Assembly: GCF_934424005.1 (NCBI RefSeq)
Contig: NZ_CAKRXI010000002.1
Span: 60,493-124,492, forward strand
DNA length: 64,000 nt
From: an uncultured Blautia sp.
GTDB lineage: Bacteria; Bacillota; Clostridia; Lachnospirales; Lachnospiraceae
Direction: 5' to 3'
This document shows positions 1 through 5,905 of this stretch, one piece after another (position 1 is the first letter of the stretch; every line of letters starts with the position of its first letter). A program made the translations under genes and the position numbers. Under the pieces are notes generated by a model, which saw only the letters and a program-made list of their open reading frames with translations, was not told the DNA's origin and searched no databases.

Positions 1-555
1 CCGAATTGCCTGCAGAGTAAGGTGCTTACAATGATCGAAGAGGAGATTCACCATGCAAAAGCAGGTGAAGAAGCCTACATTGGACTCAAGATGAATTCTC
101 TTACAGACAAAAAGATCATCGACAAACTGATCCGTGCATCGGAGGCAGGAGTGAAGATTGATATGGTGATCCGTGGCATTAACTGTCTGATCCCGCAGGT
201 CCAGGGAAGAACTGACAATATCCGTGTGATCAGCATTGTGGGACGTTTTCTGGAACATTCCAGAATTTATCTTTTCGGCTGCGGAGAGCGAAAAAAGATT
301 TATATCGCGTCTGCAGACTTTATGACAAGAAATACAGTCCGCCGCGTTGAAGTTGCAACACCGATTTATGATCCGGAAATCGCACAGCGCCTGGAAGAGA
401 TGTTTATCACAATGCTCAGCGACAATCAAAAGGCAAGAGAAGAGGATGGAGAAGGAAAGTATCATCTTGTATACAGACAGGAGGATACCCCTCTGAATTC
501 ACAGGAATTCTTTTATGAGGCTGCTTATCAGGTTTCCCGTAACTTGGAAAACTGA
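1..555 (+). CDS. ppk1: Polyphosphate kinase 1, C-terminal part (cut by window edge)
   Basis: This is the C-terminal part of polyphosphate kinase, which reversibly transfers the ATP gamma-phosphate onto polyphosphate. The frame is open from base 1, so the start lies outside the window; internal GTG/ATG codons near 22-31 are not the true start. Family signatures include KMNSLTD, VIRGINCL, the IRVISIVGRFLEHSRIY block and the SADFMTRN/RRVEV block of the second phospholipase-D-like C2 domain. The His in FLEHSR (bases 256-258) corresponds by family knowledge to the second conserved histidine of PPK1. The gene ends in QVSRNLEN and is followed at once by a terminator, so it is the last gene of its transcript. 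Only about 185 of the usual roughly 700 residues are visible, so the upstream domains cannot be judged. Confidence 0.93.
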   Translation, partial: PNCLQSKVLTMIEEEIHHAKAGEEAYIGLKMNSLTDKKIIDKLIRASEAGVKIDMVIRGINCLIPQVQGRTDNIRVISIVGRFLEHSRIYLFGCGERKKIYIASADFMTRNTVRRVEVATPIYDPEIAQRLEEMFITMLSDNQKAREEDGEGKYHLVYRQEDTPLNSQEFFYEAAYQVSRNLEN

Positions 556-599
556 TAAATATGAAAGACCAAAAATTGACATTAATTAAATTTTTACAT

Positions 600-629
600 A
601 AAAAACTGCCGTAATTATGGCGGTTTTTT
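600..629 (+). terminator. Rho-independent terminator of ppk
   Basis: An 11-bp stem (AAAAAACTGCC with GGCGGTTTTTT, one G-T pair) and an 8-base loop end in a T run. It lies 45 bases after the ppk stop and just before the lrgAB promoter. Confidence 0.85.
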
Positions 630-643
630 GTACTTTATTTGAC

Positions 644-673
644 TTGTTACGATAAAAGAGTGTGTGCTATAAT
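644..673 (+). promoter_or_regulatory. Sigma-A-type promoter of lrgAB
   Basis: The -35 is TTGTTA (644-649) and the -10 is TATAAT (668-673), with an 18-base spacer. It lies between the ppk terminator and lrgA. Confidence 0.7.
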
Positions 674-748
674 AGATTTCGATTTGTTGTTCGTAAAAGG
701 TAAGATGATATGGGCAATGACAACATTATAATTCGGGAGGCGAATAGA

Positions 749-1111
749 GTGAAATATCTGAGACAGTTTGGAATCATCCTTGCTGTGACCTGCGCGGGGG
801 AGATCATGAAATATTTTATCCCACTTCCGATACCGGGCAGCATTTATGGTTTGATTCTGATGTTTGTGCTCCTTCTTTTGAGAGCAATCAAAGTAGAACA
901 CGTAAAAGAAACGGGAGAATTTCTGATTGAAATTATGCCGCTGATGTTTATTCCGGCAGGAGTGGGGCTGATCACGTCCTGGGGTCAGCTGCAGTCTTTC
1001 CTGGTGCCGCTTCTGGTGATTACAGTTGTATCTACATTTGTAGTTATGATCGTGACCGGAAAAGTGACAGACTTTTTGATTTCGATAACAGGGAAAGGAG
1101 AAAAGAAGTAG
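749..1111 (+). CDS. lrgA: LrgA/CidA family holin-like membrane protein
   Basis: This is a small integral membrane protein of the CidA/LrgA family, about 120 residues with four hydrophobic segments. The family is described as holin-like regulators of murein hydrolase activity; in Bacillus and Streptococcus, LrgAB-type pairs also act in pyruvate uptake. The family core PLPIPGSIYGLILM is present near residue 28. I chose the GTG at 749 because GGGAGG lies 8 bases upstream and the protein then begins VKYLRQFGIIL, like other family members. A longer reading from the ATG at 710 has a weaker ribosome site and adds an atypical polar tail. The stop is one base before lrgB, so the two are cotranscribed. 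A riboswitch-controlled transcript may run antisense to this gene (see findings). Confidence 0.9.
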   Translation: MKYLRQFGIILAVTCAGEIMKYFIPLPIPGSIYGLILMFVLLLLRAIKVEHVKETGEFLIEIMPLMFIPAGVGLITSWGQLQSFLVPLLVITVVSTFVVMIVTGKVTDFLISITGKGEKK

Positions 1112-1112
1112 T

Positions 1113-1805
1113 ATGGATAATCTGATCTTAAGTTCAGCGACAGTGGGCATCGTGATCAGTCTTCTGGCCTACGAAATCGGTCTTGCAGCGCAGCGCAAAT
1201 GGAAACTGGCAGTATTGAATCCACTGCTGATCTCTATTGCACTTGTGATTGTATTTCTGGTAGTGTTTCATGTAGATTATGAAAGTTATAATATGAGTGC
1301 AAAATACCTGAGTTACCTGCTGACACCTGCAACAGTCAGTCTGGCAATTCCATTGTATCTGCAGCTTGATCTGTTGAAAAAGAATATTGGTGCGATACTG
1401 GGAGGCGTTATTTCAGGCGTTCTTGCAAGTCTTGGGACAGTACTTGCAATGTCAGTGGTATTCGGTCTGAACCATAAAGAATATGTGACAATGCTTCCAA
1501 AGTCTATTACGACTGCAATTGGTATGGGTGTATCAGAAGAGCTTGGCGGTTATGTAACGATCTCTGTTGCAGTGATCATTATTACAGGGGTTCTCGGAAA
1601 TATGTCTGCGGAATTTATCTGCAAACTTTTCCGTATTAAGAGCCGGATCTCAAGAGGCCTTGCAATCGGTACAGCGTCTCATGCGGTGGGTACTGCAAGA
1701 GCAATGGAACTTGGAGAAGTAGAAGGCGCGATGAGCAGTCTGGCAATTGTCGTGTGTGGTCTGTGTACAGTCATCGGAGCATCCATCTTTTCCTATATCT
1801 GGTAA
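1113..1805 (+). CDS. lrgB: LrgB/CidB family membrane protein
   Basis: This 230-residue polytopic membrane protein is the partner of LrgA. Family hallmarks are visible: [13 protein letters not shown] near residue 72, the [20 protein letters not shown] stretch near 126, and the conserved [20 protein letters not shown] region near 186. RBS AAAGGAG lies 13 bases before the ATG. Murein-hydrolase control and pyruvate/dicarboxylate transport have both been reported for the family, and the sequence does not decide between them. In many Firmicutes lrgAB is driven by the LytSR two-component system, but no lytSR is adjacent here. Confidence 0.92.
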   Translation: MDNLILSSATVGIVISLLAYEIGLAAQRKWKLAVLNPLLISIALVIVFLVVFHVDYESYNMSAKYLSYLLTPATVSLAIPLYLQLDLLKKNIGAILGGVISGVLASLGTVLAMSVVFGLNHKEYVTMLPKSITTAIGMGVSEELGGYVTISVAVIIITGVLGNMSAEFICKLFRIKSRISRGLAIGTASHAVGTARAMELGEVEGAMSSLAIVVCGLCTVIGASIFSYIW

Positions 1806-1822
1806 ATAGAAATAAAAAATAT

Positions 1823-1870
1823 AAAAAGTTGACGATTCATCCCGAAACCATGGATGGTCGTCAACTTTTT
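1823..1870. terminator. Long bidirectional terminator after lrgB and after the c-di-GMP riboswitch
   Basis: The near-perfect 19-bp stem AAAAAGTTGACGA.../...TCGTCAACTTTTT is flanked by A and T runs, so it can end transcription in both directions. On the plus strand it closes lrgAB. On the minus strand it lies about 28 bases after the c-di-GMP aptamer and is the only visible candidate expression platform for it. Confidence 0.85.
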
Positions 1871-1897
1871 CTGTTCTAAAAGAGTTATATGTATCTC

Positions 1898-1972
1898 TCT
1901 TGCAACTGGCTGTCATACATTCGCTTAGACCCTATAGTTTTGCGTCACCGGATTTCCCCGGCTATGCCTTTT
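1898..1972 (-). promoter_or_regulatory. c-di-GMP-I (GEMM-I) riboswitch aptamer, orphan
   Basis: Read on the minus strand, the segment shows the class I cyclic di-GMP aptamer. A P1 strand GGCA is followed by a GCCGG/CCGGT hairpin capped by a GAAA-type loop, then the signature GTGACGCAAA, a second arm with GGGTCTAAG, and the closing ATGACAGCCAGTTGC. These match the conserved joiner and both helices of GEMM-I. No gene follows on the minus strand: within 30 bases it meets the bidirectional terminator, and beyond that lie the antisense strands of lrgB and lrgA. The next minus-strand gene upstream (2040-2360) ends 68 bases before it. It may control an antisense RNA, be a 3' element of the upstream transcript, or be a stranded relic. 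Confidence 0.85.
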
Positions 1973-2039
1973 TTTAAAATAAATATAGCCTTTTATTGCA
2001 TAAACGTTAATATGTACTATTGTGTATTTGAATTCTTCT

Positions 2040-2360
2040 TTATTTAGCATGGATACTGAGTGGCTGTTCCTGATTATTTAACATTCCCATTTTAATAAGT
2101 AACGATATTGCATCACCCATGCCTGCTACATAGGACATATCTGCATATCGTTCATCCCTTGATTCCAGGCATGCAATATAATCATCTACGACTCTTCTGA
2201 TCACATAAGGTATTTTCAGACTGCTGTAGCGATCTTCAAGATAATCCAGATCACCGTTGTCCTGCTGAATATACTTGTCCGATTCAAATATTCTCTGTCT
2301 CCTTTCTCCCATCATTTTTTCGATGTAGCTTGCAATTACAGCTTCGTTTTTGTTTTCCAA
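2040..2360 (-). CDS. Small hypothetical protein, helical, cytosolic
   Basis: This 106-residue protein belongs to no family I recognise. It has no membrane segment or signal peptide, is rich in charged residues, and is predicted mostly helical, with a core around IPYVIRRVVDDYIACLES and a C-terminal GMGDAISLLIKMGML. I take the TTG at 2360 as start because GGAGGA sits 8 bases upstream and the reading continues MENKNEAVIASYIEKMM. It stands alone with its own promoter and is divergent from the symporter gene. The c-di-GMP aptamer lies downstream on the same strand, so both could be on one transcript. Function unknown. Confidence 0.75.
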   Translation of the reverse strand: MENKNEAVIASYIEKMMGERRQRIFESDKYIQQDNGDLDYLEDRYSSLKIPYVIRRVVDDYIACLESRDERYADMSYVAGMGDAISLLIKMGMLNNQEQPLSIHAK

Positions 2361-2405
2361 TTTTTAATCCTCCGTTTGTGCAATAACTATAGGTTTCGCC
2401 ATTAT

Positions 2406-2433
2406 TCTATAATTCAGGAAGGTATATCGTCAA
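2406..2433 (-). promoter_or_regulatory. Promoter of the 2040-2360 gene
   Basis: On the minus strand, TTGACG (2428-2433) and TATAGA (2406-2411) are spaced by 16 bases; an overlapping TAGAAT gives 18. It lies 46 bases upstream of the TTG start. Confidence 0.6.
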
Positions 2434-2580
2434 CATGATTCGTCAGACAATTTCTTAGATTTTTCGACAAAGTATAAATTCTTCTTTGGCAGATTCTATG
2501 TTATTTTTTAAGTATTTCCGGTGTTTTTTGTGTGTTTTGATTTTTTATAAAAACAGTGTCATTTTTTGCCAAGAATTTTC

Positions 2581-2609
2581 TTTACTTTTTAGTAGTTTTC
2601 GAATAATAT
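2581..2609 (+). promoter_or_regulatory. Promoter of the sodium/solute symporter
   Basis: TTTACT (2581-2586) and TAATAT (2604-2609) are spaced by 17 bases. The rest of the AT-rich 2434-2580 stretch shows nothing else I can name. Confidence 0.5.
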
Positions 2610-2673
2610 TGTAGGTATATGCATATCAGAATATGAATAAATATGCATTTCATTTCAGAAGGGAGAGGAACTT

Positions 2674-4215
2674 ATGACAACTTCACACATCTGCATCATG
2701 ATAGCAATCATTGTTTATCTGGGTGCAATGATCTATGTCGGCTACCTCTGTTCCAAGAAAAATAATGACACATCCGATTTTTATCTGGGTGGACGTAAAC
2801 TTGGACCGCTGGTTACGGCAATGAGTGCAGAGGCTTCCGATATGAGCAGCTGGCTTTTGATGGGACTTCCTGGTCTGGCTTATCTGTCTGGAATCGCTGA
2901 TGCCGGATGGACTGCGATCGGACTTGCAATTGGAACGTATCTTAACTGGAAGATCGTTGCAAAGAGAATTCGCCTCTACACACATGTAGCGGGCAATTCG
3001 ATTACATTGCCATCATTCTTCAGCAACCGTTTCAGAGACAACAGACATCTGTTACAGTCGATCGGAGCTATTTTTATAGTTATTTTCTTTATTCCGTATA
3101 CGGCTTCCGGATTCGCAGCCTGCGGAAAACTTTTTTCCAGTCTTTTTGGAGTAAAATATCTCACAGCAATGATCATCAGCGCCCTTGTTATAGTCGGATA
3201 TACGACTCTCGGAGGATTTCTTGCTGCATCTACTACGGACTTTATTCAGAGCATTATCATGTCTATTGCCCTTGTCATTGTATTTTGTTTTGGTGTATCT
3301 GTGGCAGGTGGTCCTTCAGCAGTGATTGATCATGCGAAATCTCTGCCGGGTTATCTGACTATGATGACGACTTATGATCCGGTAAGCGGAACAGAAAATG
3401 CATATCCGTTTATTAATATCGTATCCATGCTTGCATGGGGACTTGGATATTTTGGTATGCCGCATATTCTTCTTCGTTTTATGGCGATTGAAGACGAAAA
3501 GAAACTTTCTTTATCAAGAAGAGTAGCTACTACATGGGTAGTGATCTCACTTGCTGTAGCAGTACTGATCGGTGTGATCGGTCTTGGAATGACAGAAGCA
3601 GGCAAACTTGAAATGCTTCAGGGATCTAATTCAGAAACGATTATTGTTAAGATTGCAGATCTTTTGAGTACATATGGCATTATTCCGGCACTGCTTGGTG
3701 GTACGATCCTTGCGGGAATCCTTGCATCCACCATGTCTACTGCAGATTCACAGCTTCTGGCAGCTTCTTCAGCAGTATCGTCTGACCTTCTCGGAAGCAT
3801 CCTGAAGAAAAAAGCTGACAAGAAGGAGAGCATGGTTGCTGACCGTGTTACATTACTTTTGATTGCAGTAGTAGCGGCTATAATTGCACGTAATCCGGAC
3901 AGCTCAGTATTTAACATCGTATCTTTTGCGTGGGCCGGATTTGGTGCTGTATTTGGACCAGTTGTATTGTTTGCTTTGTTTTGGAAACGTACAAACTGGC
4001 AGGGTGCACTGGCAGGAATGATTTCTGGTGGTGTTATGGTATTTGTATGGAAATATCTGGTTCGACCGAATGTGGCTTTCCTGAATTTCTATGAATTACT
4101 TCCGGCTTTTCTGGTATCCTGTGTGATGATCGTTCTGGTAAGTCTTGCGACTAAGGCACCTTCCAAAGAAATCACGGATGAATTTGAACTGGTTCAGAAA
4201 AGAATGGCTGAATAA
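2674..4215 (+). CDS. putP: Sodium/proline symporter (SSS family)
   Basis: This 513-residue integral membrane protein belongs to the solute:sodium symporter family and has about 13 hydrophobic segments. Early motifs DFYLGGRKLGPLVTAMSAEA and DMSSWLLMGLPG (residues 35-65) carry the conserved Na+/substrate contact region. GRKLGP and the TMSTADSQLLAASS block (near residue 355) are typical of PutP. The family imports proline or related solutes using the sodium gradient, but substrate cannot be fixed from sequence. RBS GGGAGAGG precedes the ATG. It is monocistronic, with its own promoter and a strong terminator. Confidence 0.9.
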   Translation: MTTSHICIMIAIIVYLGAMIYVGYLCSKKNNDTSDFYLGGRKLGPLVTAMSAEASDMSSWLLMGLPGLAYLSGIADAGWTAIGLAIGTYLNWKIVAKRIRLYTHVAGNSITLPSFFSNRFRDNRHLLQSIGAIFIVIFFIPYTASGFAACGKLFSSLFGVKYLTAMIISALVIVGYTTLGGFLAASTTDFIQSIIMSIALVIVFCFGVSVAGGPSAVIDHAKSLPGYLTMMTTYDPVSGTENAYPFINIVSMLAWGLGYFGMPHILLRFMAIEDEKKLSLSRRVATTWVVISLAVAVLIGVIGLGMTEAGKLEMLQGSNSETIIVKIADLLSTYGIIPALLGGTILAGILASTMSTADSQLLAASSAVSSDLLGSILKKKADKKESMVADRVTLLLIAVVAAIIARNPDSSVFNIVSFAWAGFGAVFGPVVLFALFWKRTNWQGALAGMISGGVMVFVWKYLVRPNVAFLNFYELLPAFLVSCVMIVLVSLATKAPSKEITDEFELVQKRMAE

Positions 4216-4242
4216 ATACAGGCGATGAAATAGTATAAAAAG

Positions 4243-4285
4243 AAAAGCTGGTGGTTATCCGAATATGGATAATCACCAGCTTTTT
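4243..4285. terminator. Bidirectional terminator between putP and ssrA
   Basis: The perfect 18-bp stem AAAGCTGGTGGTTATCC/GGATAATCACCAGCTTT has loop GAATAT and A/T flanks. It ends putP on the plus strand and the tmRNA transcript on the minus strand, 14 bases beyond the mature tmRNA 3' end. Confidence 0.9.
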
Positions 4286-4298
4286 AAATGTTCCAAAA

Positions 4299-4644
4299 TG
4301 GACCTGAGGGGAATCGAACCCCTGTCCGAAAGCCTATCCCTTGCGGTATCTCCCATCACAGTCGCTGTTTTAACATTCCCTCGGCAATACGCCCACCGAC
4401 AGGCTTATTGCTTCAGTAGCTTCATGATACATCTACCGGGGCAAAGCTTACCCGGCAAGGTTTCTCACATAGTCGACACCAGATTCCTGATGTGTGAGTG
4501 CATCAGGGCTGATGAGCAGCGCTTAGGCTGCTAACGCGTACTGTTCGTCTGCGTTTATATTTAGTTTCCCGGTTGGTACGCAGTCCAGGAGTCTGCGGAT
4601 GGCTGCCTCAACTTCAAAGCCCCCGTCGAAACCAGTACAAGCCC
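4299..4644 (-). ncRNA. ssrA: Transfer-messenger RNA (tmRNA)
   Basis: The tRNA-like ends pair: the 5' strand GGGCTTG with the 3' strand CAGGTCC, followed by discriminator A. The 5' region reads ACTGGTTTCGACGGGG, the universal tmRNA start block. The T arm GGGGTTCGATTCCCC sits at the 3' end. The internal tag frame ends GCAGACGAACAGTACGCG, then TTAGCAGCC and TAA, giving a tag that ends ADEQYALAA (plus-strand 4523-4570). CCA is not encoded. With SmpB this RNA rescues stalled ribosomes and marks the product for degradation. The remaining sequence is compatible with the usual pseudoknots. Confidence 0.97.
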
Positions 4645-4710
4645 TGATCAGGTTCGGAAAGATCCGATATTACTGGTAAACAGACGATGCTTTTGTTTCT
4701 GACTTCTTCT

Positions 4711-4740
4711 ATTATATGAAACTGTATATAGAGTTGTCAA
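4711..4740 (-). promoter_or_regulatory. Strong promoter of ssrA
   Basis: The consensus TTGACA (4735-4740) and TATAAT (4711-4716) are separated by 18 bases on the minus strand. This gives a roughly 60-base precursor leader to be removed from the tmRNA 5' end. Confidence 0.88.
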
Positions 4741-4788
4741 GGGAAGAACTTGGTTTTTATAACCTTTTTATAAAATGATGAAAAAAAC

Positions 4789-4817
4789 TTGACAGTGCTA
4801 GTTAGAAGATGTAAACT
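4789..4817 (+). promoter_or_regulatory. Promoter of the fez-like operon, with overlapping operator
   Basis: TTGACA (4789-4794) and TAAACT (4812-4817) have a 17-base spacer. A dyad-like GTTAGaagatgTAAAC (4801-4816) fills the spacer and -10. It resembles the GTTAG-N6-CTAAY sites in front of the DUF3793/flavodoxin operon (8054 and 8119). A further imperfect dyad, ATAAC/GTTAT, lies at 4828-4845. Repression from these sites is inference. Confidence 0.65.
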
Positions 4818-4896
4818 CACGATAGATATAACGAACATAAGTTATTTGAAACAAATAGTGAGACGAAACAAACTGGACGGATCAGGAGGAACGAAA

Positions 4897-5379
4897 ATGG
4901 AAGCACTGCGAGAGAAAAATTGTGATCATACATCAGATCCTGCTCAGGAATCCTTCCGTAATCAGCAGTATCAGAGAAGCAGTATGCAGCGGAGTGCTAT
5001 TGTTGACAGACTTCGCCGGGAAGGCTGCAGGATTACAAAACAGAGAAAAATCATACTGGATATTATTTTGCAGGAAGAATGTACCTGCTGTAAGGAAATA
5101 TATTTTCTGGCATCTAAAAAAGATCCGAATATTGGGATGGCGACAGTATACAGAATGATAAATCTTCTGGAAGAAATCGGTGCCTTGAAAAGGAAAAGTG
5201 CTTATCGGATCTGCGATGAACAGGGACAGGTACCTGTCTGCTGTGTGCAGCTGGATGATCAGACAAATATCCGGCTGGATAATGAAAAACTTTGCAAGAT
5301 CATTGAAAAAGGAATGGAATCCTGCGGATATCTTCAGTCAAGAAGGGTACGACGCGTATCCGTTGAAAGTGGCAGCTAA
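4897..5379 (+). CDS. Fur-family regulator with a degenerate metal-sensing half
   Basis: This 160-residue winged-helix protein is Fur-like. Residues about 40-110 hold the DNA-binding domain: LRREGCRITKQRKIILDIIL, then NIGMATVYRMINLLEEIGAL, which is the diagnostic Fur recognition helix. The C-terminal half is short and has no histidines; the usual HHHH-type metal site and CxxC zinc pair are replaced by segments such as PVCCVQLDD. It may therefore sense iron poorly, use its cysteines, or act constitutively. I chose the ATG at 4897 (RBS AGGAGG 10 bases upstream) over the TTG that overlaps the -35 box. It heads the cluster with the DUF6110 protein and P1B ATPase, which suggests a local regulator of ferrosome genes. 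That role is inference. Confidence 0.8.
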   Translation: MEALREKNCDHTSDPAQESFRNQQYQRSSMQRSAIVDRLRREGCRITKQRKIILDIILQEECTCCKEIYFLASKKDPNIGMATVYRMINLLEEIGALKRKSAYRICDEQGQVPVCCVQLDDQTNIRLDNEKLCKIIEKGMESCGYLQSRRVRRVSVESGS

Positions 5380-5407
5380 TGGATGCCCAAAAGAAGATAC
5401 ACAAAAA

Positions 5408-5430
5408 CAGAGGTGGATTCCTCTGCTTTT
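5408..5430 (+). terminator. Hairpin after the Fur-like gene (terminator or attenuator)
   Basis: CAGAGG-TGGATT-CCTCTG is followed by CTTTT. The short 6-bp stem could partly uncouple the regulator from fezA. Confidence 0.5.
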
Positions 5431-5469
5431 ACATGCTAATGAGAAAATTTATCACTTTCGCAAGTTAGT

Positions 5470-5498
5470 CTGGACTTTTGTTTTGGAGATTTTATAAT
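5470..5498 (+). promoter_or_regulatory. Possible internal promoter before the DUF6110 gene
   Basis: TATAAT at 5493-5498 has a weak -35 (CTGGAC, 5470-5475) 17 bases upstream. A GTTAG half-site lies at 5464-5468. Together with the preceding hairpin it would let fezAB be expressed apart from the regulator. Confidence 0.45.
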
Positions 5499-5539
5499 AT
5501 GTGTAATGTTAAAAAAGAGATATACAGGAGGAAATTACA

Positions 5540-5845
5540 ATGATTAAACTTGATAAGAAACACAGCGGAGTATTCGCGGCAGGAGTATTATTCGGAACAG
5601 CAGGAATCAAACTTCTTTCCAGCAAAGATGCAAAAAAAGTTTATACGAACTGTACGGCAGCTGTTCTTCGTGCAAAAGACTGCGTAATGAAAACTGTATC
5701 CAAGGTTCAGGAGAACGCAGAAGATATTTATGCAGAAGCACAGCAGATCAATGAAGACCGCGCAGCAGCTGAGGAAGCATTTGAAGATACTGCTGAAGAA
5801 GAAACATTTAAAGAAACAGAAGAAACTGCAGCAGAAGAGGAATAA
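5540..5845 (+). CDS. fezA: DUF6110-like small membrane protein (FezA-like)
   Basis: This 101-residue protein has an N-terminal hydrophobic segment, GVFAAGVLFGTAGIKLL (residues 11-27), a short Cys-containing stretch (NCTAAVLRAKDCV), and a very acidic coiled C-terminal tail made mostly of Glu, Ala and Thr. This is the layout of DUF6110/YtxH-like proteins found beside P1B6 ATPases. In Clostridioides difficile the membrane protein FezA and the P1B6-ATPase FezB are both needed to form ferrosomes, membrane-bound iron phosphate granules. RBS AGGAGG lies 8 bases upstream. Assignment as FezA rests on neighbourhood and layout more than on sequence identity I can test. Confidence 0.72.
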   Translation: MIKLDKKHSGVFAAGVLFGTAGIKLLSSKDAKKVYTNCTAAVLRAKDCVMKTVSKVQENAEDIYAEAQQINEDRAAAEEAFEDTAEEETFKETEETAAEEE

Positions 5846-5850
5846 GAACA

Positions 5851-5884
5851 AAGCACCTGCGGGGATGAACTGCAGGTGTTTTTC
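5851..5884 (+). terminator. Terminator/attenuator between fezA and fezB
   Basis: CACCTGC (5854-5860) pairs with GCAGGTG (5872-5878) and is followed by TTTTT. It lies only 22 bases before the fezB ATG, so it would reduce rather than abolish fezB expression relative to fezA. Confidence 0.65.
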
Positions 5885-5905
5885 ATAACTAAAGGTGATG
5901 ACAAT

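Noticed and set aside
647..1150. 167-residue minus-strand open frame opposite lrgA
   Set aside because: His/Cys-rich shadow of the membrane protein gene. A noncoding antisense RNA is possible here, but not this protein.
4265..4534. 89-residue open frame on the plus strand
   Set aside because: It runs across the terminator and the antisense strand of tmRNA; the RNA gene explains this sequence.
5876..5905. GTG start of the P1B ATPase at 5876
   Set aside because: It lies inside the terminator stem after fezA; the ATG at 5906 has its own ribosome site.
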